Translations under genes and position numbers: made by a program
In this document: positions 48,768 to 60,337 of the stretch, piece by piece
Position numbering within the stretch: position 1 is the first letter of the stretch
Layout of the letters: the number at the start of each line of letters is the position of its first letter
From: Piper betle
Taxonomy: Eukaryota; Streptophyta; Magnoliopsida; Piperales; Piperaceae
Assembly: GCA_033002965.1 (NCBI GenBank)
Contig: JAURVB010014602.1
Location: 124,001-188,000 of the forward strand
Direction: 5' to 3'
DNA: 64,000 nucleotides
The notes under the pieces: generated by a model
The model's input: only the letters and a program-made list of their open reading frames with translations
What the model was told of the DNA's origin: nothing
Database searches by the model: none

Positions 48768-49417
48768 TGTTCAGCCTTATGGGCCCATAAAAAGGACATA
48801 AAACAAGTTTTATAAGCTTCTCTTAATCCAAAAGTTAGTTTAAGGAATAGGACTTTCTCATTAGCCTATATACAAATCATCAGTCACCTCCAAACTTGAT
48901 ATGAGATAAACCCAACAATTCTCCCCTCACATATTATATAACATACATTATACCATCTAAATTATCTCTCATTTACCATATGTTAGGTCCACATGTTATA
49001 GTGAAATTTTAAAAGACTATAATTCATGTTGGTGACTATCTGAATCATTTCTCTTTCACCACATGCTTGGTCCATATATTATAGTGAAGTAGACTCCAAA
49101 CACTCTAATTTGGGTTGGCTATCATCTGAATCATCTCTCCCTCACCACATGTCACATACTAGGTCCACATAATATAGTAAATTTCAGGAGACTCCAATTT
49201 GAGGTTGGCTAATTTACCATGAGGTAAATTGAAGCAATACCAAAACCAACCAGACTGTGAGACTATTGTTGGGCACCCAAAAGAGAATTATTGGGCCTCC
49301 AAAAATGATTTAAAACATATTTCATGTGTCTCTCTTAAGCCAAAAATTAATTTAATCTCATTAGCCTATATACAAGTCACTAATCACCTTCAAAATTGAT
49401 GTAGGATAAACACAACA
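48768..49417 (-). mobile_element. TRIM-like LTR element in the PLD pseudogene
   Basis: LTRs of about 150 bp at 48768-48917 and 49267-49417 share TTCTCTTAA.CC, TCTCATTAGCCTATATACAA and a GATAAAC.CAACA end, and start TGTT. A degenerate primer site (AGACTGTGAGACTAT, 49253-49267) precedes the right LTR. The 350-bp interior is non-coding. It splits PLD sequence between ITLKVA (before) and KIRAGEKFTMYIL-type sequence (after). Confidence 0.65.
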
Positions 49418-50267
49418 ACCAAGGAAGATTAGAGCTGGGGAAAAGTTTACAATGTACATATTGATGCTAATGTGGCCAGGCGGTGTGCCGGAAAGTGAGC
49501 CGGTGCAAGAAATATTGCATTGGCCAAGGATGATAATGAAGATGATGTATAGAGTTGTTGGAGAGGAAATCAAGGAGATGGGTACCGATCAACAATCTCA
49601 TCCTCGAGATTACTTGAACTTCTTTTGTTTGGCAAACAGGGAGGAGATGGAGGGAGGGAGTATGTGCCACCTTGCTCACCTCAGCATGGAAGCCACTACC
49701 GGGAAGCTCAAAGACACCGGCGGTTCATGGTGTATGTTCATTCCAAGCTCATGATAGGTAATTAGTTTCTTTCCAAGCAGCACCTAGAAGAGAAACAATT
49801 TTGTAACATACCACATGCATGCATTACTACTACTAATTCGAAACAAATCAATGCACTTAATATTTTGCAGTGGACGATGAATATGTTGTAATATGATCTG
49901 CAAACATAAACCAAGGATCAATGGATGGAAGAGACTCGGAGATTGGTATAGTATGTTACCAACCCAAGTTCACAAATGACGAAAGGATTAACCACCAATT
50001 GCTAGGAGCTGTTCATGCATACCGGATGCCTCTATGGTATGAACACACTCGCCGGACAGAAGCGCCATTCATGGAGCCTCAGAGCTTGAGCGTGTGAGGA
50101 GATGTGGAGATTGGAGATGAGATGTGGAGGGGTTTGGAGTGGCAACAGGTTGTGGACATGGAAGGTGCTCACCTGGTGAGCAATCCGGTTAGCGTTTCGA
50201 ACGACGGCGACGTCAGTGATCTCCGACAAGTGTGGTGGAACATTCCCCGATACGAATACTTAGGTTA

Positions 50268-50845
50268 GAGGAAGAAAATCAAGGCTCCTTCCACCAATAT
50301 TTACAACCTAGCTAGCTAATAAAGGATGAATTACAAACAAAGAATTCTTGGCGACTTCTTCAATAAAACTCGTTGTGCACCCTCCAGTAGAATAAGCAAT
50401 AGCTGCTGATTAAAAAACCCTCACTGATATTAATACTTTTTTCACAATATTGTTTGTTATTGTAATAATCTATCTATTTTAAGATTCATTTCCATTTGGA
50501 TTTAAATGTGGTATCAACCTAGAAACAAATGCATCGATGAAATGAAAATTCATGAAAAAGGAATAATGTGATAGAAAATTTTGAAAAGATTTTGGCTCCC
50601 CATCCGCGTCGCTACCGGAGGAGCCAACACCAATTGAAAATTTTTATTGGTAATACTTGAAGATTTTAAATTGGAAGCAAGAGTGCAGAAAAAATATTAT
50701 AATAAATTCATCACAGAACGGAACAGCGTGGGTAACGTGGTCATCTCCAAACCATATATATCCCGTCAAAACCCATCGACGACACAGGCAAAAGTGCGGG
50801 CAGGCTATAATTCGGGATTTGTGAAGATCTCATTTCAACACAACA
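50268..50845. other. Spacer between the two pseudogenes
   Basis: No gene seen. The right end, close to the methylesterase ATG, would hold its former promoter. Confidence 0.5.
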
Positions 50846-52407
50846 ATGGCAGCAGCTGACTTTGTGCTCGTGCATGGCGCCTACCATGGTGCCTGGTGCT
50901 GGTACAAAGTAAGAACCCTCCTTGAGAGTGTCAGTCACAAGGTCACCTGCCTCAGCCTGCCGGTGCCGGAGTTGATCCTTCCGACCCCGACCGGGCCGCC
51001 TCGTTCGAGCAGTACCATAGGTCCCTGACCGACTTCATGACCCCCTTGCCATACCAAGAGCAGGTATAAACTCATTTGTACAGAAGTACGGTATTCTATA
51101 ATTTCTATTTCTATATATTAGGTCAACTTATTTTTTCATTTCTATATATAGTAAAAAACCGGAGATTGACCTCGATGCGTTACATGTGCATTTCTATATA
51201 TTAAACATTTCTCAGGCCACCTTGGTTGGGCGGTGGAAGGAGTGTTACCGATGACATTTTCAGGTATGGGGAAAGATACAACTTGCAATTTATGCAGCCG
51301 CAGAAATGGTTCGAACAATTGGCTCCGTAAGTTCAATCCAACCTGCCTTTTCATTTACAAAATCAAGCAAACAGAGGCGAAAATTTTAATATTTGTGGTT
51401 CTTCAAACAAGAATTTGTGGGAAGAATAACTTTCTTACAGCTTGTTATTAGCATGCTTCACCAATCAAGCCTCTGATTTCCCCTTCTCTTGATTAATTTC
51501 TGAGGAATGTTGGCATGTTCATTAAATCTAACACAATTAGAAGCTAGCATGATACCATGCATTTATCAAGATACGCTACCAGTTTCATTACCATGCTATT
51601 TGTTGATTGCCTGTTACAACATAAAAATGTCTTACAACACCGATTGTTATTGTTTCCTTTGTGAGTTTTATTTGATAATTTGAAGAGGCCAGGTGGGTGC
51701 CGTTTGATTTAAGGGAGTGTGTCAAACGATGATAGGTTTCGGGCTATGCCCGATGTGTGAAGGGAGTTATTGGGTTTGTCCCACGTCGGTCGTAGAGGTT
51801 GTTGGTGACTTGTATACAGGCTAGCTAATGAGAGTCTTATTCTTTAAACTAGCTTTTCGATCAATATCTCTGCCAAAAGAAAAACCAACATCAATCCGAG
51901 TGATTACATGCTAAATTTAGATACCTGAAGAGCTTTTATATTGTTGTTACTTACTCTTCCTGATTTCTCTTGATGATGTAATATATAATTTTGGCATGGG
52001 GCCATCTAAACCTCCAAGCAGCCTCATATTTTGCAAGGAAGCACTTCGCAGACTGCTCTACAATCAGTCATCTCATCAGGTGCTAACAAATTTGATGGCC
52101 ATCTACTTTTACCATGTGATTATCAAATAAGCTGGGCGTGTGATCTAATAATCTATTTTTAAATCGAGAGGACTCAACTCTAGCATTAATGGTGATGAGG
52201 CCCTGTCCAATTTTCAACCCCCGTACTGGTCAAGAGGATATGAACAATGTGATCAGTGACAATCTTGACAAGGTAAAGCGTATTTTTGTTATAACTCTGG
52301 ACGACCACATGTTCAGTGTGGCAAATCAAGATTTGTTGATAGAAGTATGGCAACCATGGAAGGTCCTTGATGTGGATGGTGATCATAGCCCTTCTTCTCT
52401 GCTTTAG
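50846..52407 (+). pseudogene. Methylesterase (MES/SABP2-type alpha/beta hydrolase) pseudogene
   Basis: Exon 1 (50846-51063) begins [20 protein letters not shown], the classic MES opening with the HG oxyanion motif, then shifts frame after LSLP and continues [19 protein letters not shown] to a GTATAA donor. Exon 2 (51216-51326) has ATLVG directly followed by GG-SVTDDIFRYGE in changing frames: the catalytic nucleophile motif GHS is deleted. It then reads IQLAIYAAAEMVRTIGS. Exon 3 (about 52176-52407) reads MRPCPIFNPRTGQ, KRIFVITLDDHMF and QPWKVLDVDGDHS, matching the C-terminal strand with the catalytic His region, here DHSPSS. The missing Ser elbow makes it non-functional. Active relatives hydrolyse methyl salicylate, jasmonate or auxin esters. 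Confidence 0.85.
51764..51862 (+). mobile_element. Fragment of the TRIM-type LTR in the MES pseudogene
   Basis: GGGTTTGTCCCACGTCGG, GTGACTTGTATACAGGCTA and AATGAGAGTCTTATTC...TTTAAACTAGCTTTT are the complement of the LTR body seen at 48768-48917 and 49267-49417. It sits inside the MES exon 2-exon 3 gap. Confidence 0.6.
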
Positions 52408-52624
52408 AGCTGTTGTTTGCCATCCTCCTGCAACTCATCGCAGTAAAGGTATACTTGTATGGTGAATTTGAATTCGCAGTCGTGTATTTGTTGTGATTTG
52501 TGAGGATTTCCTACAAACTGGAATATGAACAATGCTTACCCAATTTCTTTCAGACTACTTTGTTGACTCGATCTTGCAAGGAGTCTATATTTGGTCCCAT
52601 GATTATTGTGTTTATTAATTTTTT

Positions 52625-52730
52625 TACCTTCATAGAGCATTGGCAGCCATGGAAACTTTTTAATGTGGAAAGCGCCACAACCCTTTCTTCCAATGCAGCA
52701 GGGATCTCCATCCTGATTCAAATAAAAATT
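52625..52730 (+). pseudogene. Second copy of the MES last-exon fragment
   Basis: Reads EHWQPWKLFNVESATTLSS, a diverged repeat of EVWQPWKVLDVDGDHSPSS in the preceding MES pseudogene exon, so the terminal exon was partly duplicated. Confidence 0.55.
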
Positions 52731-53355
52731 TCATATCTGGCTTCTCATGAAATTCTGATATACATTGTTTGTTTAAGTGATAATTCCTACCTTAACATTG
52801 ATATGTATCAACTATATTTATACAACAAAGATGACAATGGAATTGTTGACAGCAACCCAAGATACAAGGATGATAATATGGTGGTAGTTAAGTGTTTATT
52901 TATTACTAGAAGACTTGGTCGATGTGTCCATGAGAAGAGGAGGAGAACTGCTTATATTTCACTTTGCCTAATTTGTTGTTTCTTCGAGAATCTTGTTAAA
53001 TGTAAATATACTTAACAGTAACTACCTTCACTTGCAGTCTTCTACCGTGTGCTTTGCAACTGACAATTCTTAGTGCAAAGATAAAAGCAATAAGGAACTT
53101 AAAGACCATAATTCAGGGATCAGATTTACCTTATCTCTAAGGCAGACTCGCTCTCTGAATGTTCTGCTGCCAAACTAGCTGTTAACTTACTATTGCCACT
53201 GGCCAGCCAGACCCTACGTTTCATTTACTGGGAAAGATTTGATAAAATCATTAGTATATGCAATATAAACTACGTTTGTGAAAATGAATTGAACTTAAAA
53301 GGGTAGAAACTCCATATGACCGTAATTAGATAATTGTCCAAGTGCCAAACTAAAT

Positions 53356-54831
53356 TTAAAAATCCAGAAGCAATTGTGGAAGTATCCTCTCCGAATGAGT
53401 TGTATTTATTGTAGCAACACCCTCAGCTTCCGCAATAATAGCAGCTCTGTTTATAGCCTCTGCAACATAAGAACTTACACTTCTCGTGTGCGTGTGACTG
53501 TGTATTTACACTTGTATATAAATAGAAAAGCAGCAAGTACCCACCAGTGACAAATAAGCTAAGAAGTTCACTGCTCAACTTTAAAGCGTTTGAATTGGCT
53601 GCTCAAATAAAAACACGAACTCAGCTTAAATAACCTCACATTTACATGGGTTCAAACTCCAGGCACAGACTGCTCATTGCTAAGGCAGTTCATAGATGCT
53701 TAACGATTGTTATTTGTGATGTTCCACCTTCAATGGAGAAGGATAAAAATGTTGAAGTTCACCAACAAATGAGAGAGGAAGGTCTGGAGTTAACCAGGAA
53801 ATAAAAGCTCAACCTTTTCTTTTATCTTGCACTCCAAATGATACACAGCCAGAGCACAAATCTACATCTTGGCACAAATCTACATCTGGGTACAGGTACG
53901 ATAAGAGATTGCAGACATAAACTATAGTCTCTCGATATTTTGCAGACAGATTTAGATAATAGATAACTCTTCTAGTGAGGATGATCAAGCAAACCATTCC
54001 TATGAGGTTGAGGGAAAATATGTCTGTAATTGCTGTCAGACTTTAAATCAAATCTTGATAGAAGCTTCCTGTCGTTAGCCTACTCTTCTTTGATGTTCCA
54101 CCCACCACCCGTTGTAAAAAAAGGAAATGTTTCTAAGTAAACTTTTATCAGTCTACCTGGTGAATAATCAAATATCAGACATAAGCTCTGTCAAAGAAAA
54201 ACAAATAAAAAACATCTTTCACACATAACCAAAAAGAGTCATTTTTCAAAATCTGCACTGCATGAATTTTGTGTCATTGATTAAAATGAGAAGCATAAAA
54301 TCGATGTCACCTGCCCCAGCCTTGCCCAGCATGCTTATCGGAAGTTGTGCTAAAATAATAAATGCTGAAACATATAACGATTCCGTGAGCAAATGCAAAC
54401 ATAATGTACACAACCGTGTCAATGTAATCCAATTTCTAAATCCTAACTGATAAAAATAGCATTCGTTTGACAGCATACAGTGTAAACTTAATTTCCTTCC
54501 CAATTTCCCAAATAATTTGAAAAATAAGTACAGACCTTCATCACCTTCGTACTTTTCACCATCTGCATGGAAATCACACAGATAATAATATTAACAATAA
54601 TCTGACGAAAAAAACATCATCCAATTAAAAGAAAACCAACAGGATTAGGGTTATCAGAGGTAAACAAGCTTAAAATTGGCGTGAACCAAATCCTGTGCCA
54701 TTCAAGCATAAAAGAAAGAAAAAATCAATTGATTGAAAGAAAGAACACAACAAAGTAACAAACTCAAATATCACAGTAATCTCGATACAAACTCGAAGTT
54801 GGGGGACTACCTAATCGAACGCGGTCTCCAT
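53356..54831 (-). CDS. MHF2: CENP-X/MHF2 histone-fold protein, 5' end uncertain
   Basis: The C-terminal part is clear. Exon 53545-53598 (donor GTGGGT, acceptor GAGCAG) reads NSNALKLSSELLSLFVT, and exon 53356-53459 continues EAINRAAIIAEAEGV and ends SERILPQLLLDF before TAA. This is the histone-fold of CENP-X/MHF2, whose family ends almost identically. MHF2 pairs with MHF1 (CENP-S), binds DNA and supports the FANCM helicase in restraining meiotic crossovers. Upstream, a 27-bp exon at 54536-54562 (GEKYEGDE) is in phase with the 53598 exon. Further up, METAFD at 54811-54831 and DLVHANFK near 54668-54692 look like exon 1 and 2, but METAFD is followed by TAG at the exon end. Hence the 5' model is uncertain or broken. 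Confidence 0.7.
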
Positions 54832-54979
54832 AATGAGGAAGACGATTGAATCGAATAAGAGATGAAGATCGGCATCTTCGATGTTGGACGAGTTTGCGTC
54901 CAACCGTTTCAAATTGGAAGACGGCGGGAAGAGCTTGCCATATTCCGTATTTATTTATAGTCGCCGCCATACGGGGAGT

Positions 54980-57900
54980 AAGCCCCCTTTAGTAAATACA
55001 ACCCAGTTTGAACCCCTGTTTTAAACGTCCCGCGGGTAGGGCTTCAAGGGATTGATCGATTTACCGCTTCACCTAAAATTAAATTAAAATAAAATAATTA
55101 GATTTTTTTACCAAATAGTAATAAGAGTGGTAAATTTAATCGCACTATTTTTTTTTTTAAAATAGTAATAGCAAGAGCCTCGTTCAATGGATTAATTTAC
55201 TATTTTATTAAAGGTAATTATTTATTTTGGTGGTAAAGTTTAGTATTATTGATTTATATAAATAAAAAATATTATTATTATTTTTTAAATCTTAGTTTAA
55301 TGTAAATATATGGTAAACCTTGTAATCTTGAGATAAGTTTTATGTTGTCAAAGAATTATTGATTTAAATCAACATTTACCAACTATTAATCATTTGTCAG
55401 CAGTAAAAAACAATTAGAAGTCATTGGTGGTAGATGGTTAGAAAAAGAGATAGGAAAGTAACAGACAATACAATAATAATAAATGGTCTAAAAAATAATA
55501 AAATGGTAAGGTTAATATAATAACCCGACCATTCCAAGCCAGAGTCTAAATATTATAAAATTAAATGTCTCAAAAATTAAAAAGTTAATATAATAAATAC
55601 TTGGAATGCCTCATGAACCGAACAAAAATCCCACTGCCATACAAACAATTGAGAAATGAATAGTCTAATAATAGAGTCCTCTAGCTGTCCCGAATCAACC
55701 CATCTTTCTCGACTCAACCCATCAGAAGCAATTTCTCGTTAGTGATAAAACACTAAGTTATATAATTACAAGAAATAATTAATATATTTCACAACATCTA
55801 AATTACATCTTTTAGTAATTATGAGCTAATGCTGAGCTCTTAATATGCTAGAAAGGTGGCCGTCGCCCATCTAGCTACAATCCTAAATATGTGTACACAC
55901 ACTACGTGACCCATGACAGGTATTTTAATCTTTCAAGGGATATTGTCTTGTGTTGTCTTGTGTCAGATTGAGGGCAGGTCTTTTGTCACATTGGTTGTGC
56001 TCAGCACATAGTGGTCGAACTCCCACATTATAATTTTTAAGTCAATTCATTAACCCAGTTGTGCTCGGCACATTGTGGTTAGACTCCCACATTATAATTT
56101 TTTTAAGGGTACTTGTGTCGAACTGAACTAATTCTTTAACCCTGATTGTACGGTAATGTGGACAAAATGTAGACTCAGGCCAATCAAAACTCTAAAATCA
56201 AAATATATTCAAATAATTATATGAACCTGAAATTATGATGAGGTACCCACAGCTACAATACATTATCTTAATATAGATGCAATTTCTCTAAAGTTAAATG
56301 TGCTCACAAATTATTCAGAGGATATTTTTTTTAACAACAGAACTTTCCTTTATATAGAAGAATATATGCGGAATTTAAAAAATTCTTACATTAAATTTTT
56401 AAAAAGTCATTTATGTGATAACGTAAAGTCACAAAGTAATTATTAATTTAATACAAATGAATGTTAAATCATAAAAATATTATAAGTATTATTATACTAA
56501 TATGCTAAAAGTTAAAATTGATAATTTATAATATTTATTTTTTAAAGAATTAATTTAATTAAATAATATTTATGGTTTGTTTTAAGATTTATAAAACCCT
56601 AAATAAAATAACCTAATTATTTTTTCAGGGTTTTACACTAAATATCTTCAACTGCATTATAATTGTATTGCTTGTGGCACTAGGCTTGGGTCCGTTAGAT
56701 AAATAGGGTAAATCATATAAAATTTTAAAATAATCAATTATATTTAAAATAATTATAATTAATATATATTATGTAAAATAATATTAAATTAATTATTTTA
56801 TTTATAAATTAAGTAGATTAATCAATTAAGAGTACAAAATAGTCATGATTACCGAATAGTCATGATTACCTTATGTGCATCACCTGTGCATTCTTCTACG
56901 ACAAAAATAATATCATTTTTTCTTATCTATTAAGATTAGAGAAAATAATAAATTTTGTGGCATACAGGAGAATATATGGGTGAACCACTTGAAACTAATT
57001 AGAATTAATTTGAACATAAATATACATTGTAAAATCACTAGTTTTTTTAGAATTATATTGCATGGATGCTAATTGCAATAAGGTTAACCATTTAAAATTT
57101 TTATTTTGTTTATGTTTATTTCATGCTAACTAAAGAGAGTTTTTTAAAAAAAGACTTTCACTTAGTGGTTGTTCATCTTGTTGGTTGGGAGCTAATTTTT
57201 ACTTCAGCTAGTACTCATACATATTAATGTTTAAGGTTGAGTTGAGCTAATTGACACTTGAGTTGATTTGAATATGATTCGTGTTTCAAGCTAGCTTAGT
57301 ATGTATATATTTTTTCTACTTTCTTATAATTTTATACTGGATTTTTATTTTAATATTAGATATATTTTAATTTTTCATATAATAAGCATTTGCACCTTTA
57401 ACAAAATTTAAGGCTGTTCATCTCATATGTTTGGAGGTGATTGTTACTAGGCTAGTACTTGTTACTAGGCTAATTTTTTATACTTTTATATTAAAATTTA
57501 TTTTAATATTAGATATGTATTAATTTTCATGATATTACATAATAATAGTTGCAAATTTTTATTCTATATTGTTTGCAAAATACTTAGTCAGCATTTTTAT
57601 TATTTTTGTCAAATCTTAACTTATATAAGCTGCGACTTCTATTTAGAACAATTTATTAGATCTTATTGTATAAAATTTATAAAGATAAATATAAAAATAA
57701 ATAATTATGATAGTTTAGAATTTCAAATCAATCTGATGGTTTTAACCTTTTATCTTAATTATGAAAATAATTGTCATAAAAATTAATTTTAAAATATATT
57801 TAAATTAATATAATTTTTAAAAATCTAAAAATACATCTTAAAAATTTTTTAAAAATGAAAGTTAAAGTTATATATAAGCTGCAGCTCACCTGATTTTCTC
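54980..57900. other. Long AT-rich intergenic stretch, no gene seen
   Basis: Very AT-rich with stops in every frame. A roughly 80-90 bp tandem duplication lies at 55985-56105 (GTTGTGCTC.GCACAT.GTGGT and ACTCCCACATTATAATTTTT occur twice). Confidence 0.6.
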
Positions 57901-60330
57901 TTTTTTTGGTGTTGGGCCGTTGGCAATGATGCATTCGATTCTATAATAACGATATATTACAACTCTTGCTAAATTAGTGCACCTAACAAATTTCCTTTTC
58001 TTCATTACCACCATTTTCATGATCAATGATTGATTCTATAAATACATACAATCGTACCCGCCCCATCCAACCGACAAACTTAACCACCAAATCTAGTTTA
58101 TCCACTTCATTACATCATTGCCATTCTTAACAAGGAATACAAAGCACCATAATTTACATAATCAAGTGGTCAAACCACTAAACAGTTCAAACACAAAGCA
58201 CAGATGTAGACATTAATTAATTATTAAACTATTTCTTCTTTGGTGTTGGGAATGATGCGATCAATTCCATTAAAATCTCGTAGAGACTTCCTTCGTTGTC
58301 GCGGAGCTATGCTCCGATGACTGCTCGTCTCCACCTTTACCCCGACCAATGTTGCCGGGTTTGCTTGGCCATCTTTGCATTGTCAATTTGTTCTCCTTCC
58401 CCGGGTCACTTCTCTACCTTCCCTTCCAAATCATTTTTTTACTTGAAAAATATGCACCTTCTCAACAGCAACCCATTATTCCGTGAATTCGTGGTTCTTA
58501 TCACTAGAGCTATTTTTAAGCAGTTTAAATTTTCGAGTCCTTGTTAGCCTTACATGAAAATGATCATGAAAAATGCTTCTGAGATTGATAGATGCTGATC
58601 AAATAATGAGAATATCATCCGTAAATCAACGATATGATACGCTGATAGATTGTTCATGTTTATGGGAGAAACTATATGATCTATTTCTAATTCCATAATT
58701 CTTGAAAGGAATGGTTCTGTCAATGTTTGACATAGTTCCTCTCTAGCTTGGAATTCTATAATTGATTGTTGGAAATTTATAAAATTTATTTCATGCTATT
58801 TTTCACAAAATTTTTCGATTGGCTTCTATGACATCGTGTACAATTGGTATTAGATAGTCTAGAAATGCCTTGCTGCATCGGAGGTGCTATTTTGCTACAT
58901 GTTAACAATTACTGATGTTGGTTAGGAAGACAGGATGGAAAGGAGTGTTTGAAGTTAGATGAAGATGATGTAAATCTCTTGAGTTTTGGTTTCTTGCCAG
59001 ATTTTTTTAAATGATCAGAATAATCTAAGAACAATAACTTGTTAATTTGTAGGGTGTTTTCAATGAATGTAGGATTCTCTATCTTTTTATTTCCGTGATC
59101 CGGCCATGAACAAATTCAATGTCCATACGCCTATTAAGGGGGTTGGTACAAACAAGAACAAGATCAGATCAATATCCAAGACTTAATCTCCTCACCTCAG
59201 CAATACCCACAATTTCTTTCGACCATATGGGCTCCATGGTCTCATAAACATGATGGAGCATATCTTATCCATGGATAATAGCTATCAAGGTGTTGGGCCA
59301 TTAGCCATAGTTGTAGCACCTCATCAACTCATGGTGCATATGAGGATGAAATGAAACAAATTGGGTATATTGAGAACACGATGGGATCTTAAAATAGAGA
59401 TTCTTTTGCAGGTTGAGATATATGGTTACCATTTGTCACAAGAAGGTGCTGGGGTTGGCAAGGCCAATGAACTTTAGCTGACTGTCAATTGCAATGTGGC
59501 AATCTGTTTGTCATGAAACTCTTGTTTTCACCATGTGAAGTGACTGTGATAGTTAACTGCTAGTGGTAAGAGAAGCAAAGGGGGGATTGGGGGGAGGGGA
59601 TATAAGCAAAAGAAAATATTAGAAGGTTAAGTAGTTGGGTATGTATACAGTTTGGCTCCTAAATTTGTTCTTAGTTTCCATTCTTCTTTGCAGGAAAATA
59701 AGTTGGGTTATTCATGTCAACCTCCTTCGAGTTTAAACTGTGAATACCTGGGTTTCTCCTTTTTATTCAGAATCTTTTGTAAGTAATTTTGAAATTAATT
59801 TTTATTTCAGGGCAATTTTTAGTTTATCTTTATAAAATAGTTCTTAATTTTTGCTAAAAAGGCCTTGCCATTAACTTCCAAACTATTAATAAAATGAATG
59901 TTAGGTATGACATAACAGTCAATAAATTTTAACCCTCAAGGTTGTATAAATAAACTATAAATATATTTTAATGATAATTATTTTAATAGATTCTGTTTTT
60001 ACAAATTTCCCTTATTAAGTTAATTTTTTAAAGTGATTCACTACTTTCATTACTTAATTCTCACTTCTTTCAATAACATACGATTATAATTGATTGGTGA
60101 TTCACTACTTAATTCTGGCCTATCTCAATAATAGATTAAGTAAATTTATTTATAAATTCTCACCAATCCTCTAGAGAAATTATTTTTATACTTTTCTTTG
60201 GTACAATAAGCATTTCCTCAAAGAATCTAATTCTTTAATCTCAATAACCTCCCTTACTAAATGGGTGCTTCTAACAAATCTCATTTTTGTCACTTCCACT
60301 TTACAAGCTATTATTAATTGCTAAGACTTG
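57901..60330. other. Intergenic region with a decayed copy of the SOBIR1 3' flank
   Basis: 58040-58230 resembles 61315-61490 downstream of SOBIR1: both contain TTATCCACTTCAT.ACA.CATTGC, TTTACATAATCAAGT and ACATTAATTAATTA. Beyond it, a GC-richer patch at 58290-58450 is open in several frames but matches nothing I recognise. The rest is AT-rich without genes. Confidence 0.45.
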
Positions 60331-60337
60331 TTTAATA

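Larger units (their letters stand above)
46900..50267 (+). pseudogene. Phospholipase D pseudogene (alpha4/epsilon type)
   Basis: PLD pieces occur in the correct order. C2 region: exon 46900-47001 (FFEGTLEAFIFHATSYTP, donor GTAAGT) and from 47077 (WLFSNERPAYVTIRLGKTKV, ILCAHP), then a frameshift to TITITLRANISILGRIHIQA. Next LYQDAHH..FNPP (47450s), a frameshift, then VRIMLCDDETS, the first HKD motif FAHHQKTITLD and SFVGGLDLCDGRYDT (47773-48070), GGPREPWHD (48155), TWNVQVLRS (48515), CKNLIPIEITLKVA (48730-48770), MWPGGVPESE..EILHW (49470s) and a second HKD motif split by an intron (VHSKLMI|VDDEYVVI, 49735-49890) followed by SANINQGSMDG. It has several stops and frameshifts, a 40-bp internal duplication (48625-48704) and two LTR insertions. 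The wording of the fragments fits PLD alpha4/epsilon better than alpha1. Confidence 0.92.

Noticed and set aside
53120..53225. Minus-strand stretch SLAAEHSESESALEIR with a GTAAAT donor
   Set aside because: It lies beyond the stop of the MHF2 histone-fold exon and has no convincing acceptor or partner exon; probably 3' UTR or chance.
54764..54970. Minus-strand 68-residue frame beginning MAATINKYGIW
   Set aside because: Does not continue in phase into the MHF2 exons; treated as leader sequence.
58290..58547. 83-residue plus-strand frame and a 47-residue minus-strand frame in a GC-richer patch
   Set aside because: No recognised family or splice consistency; noted only as a GC-rich patch.
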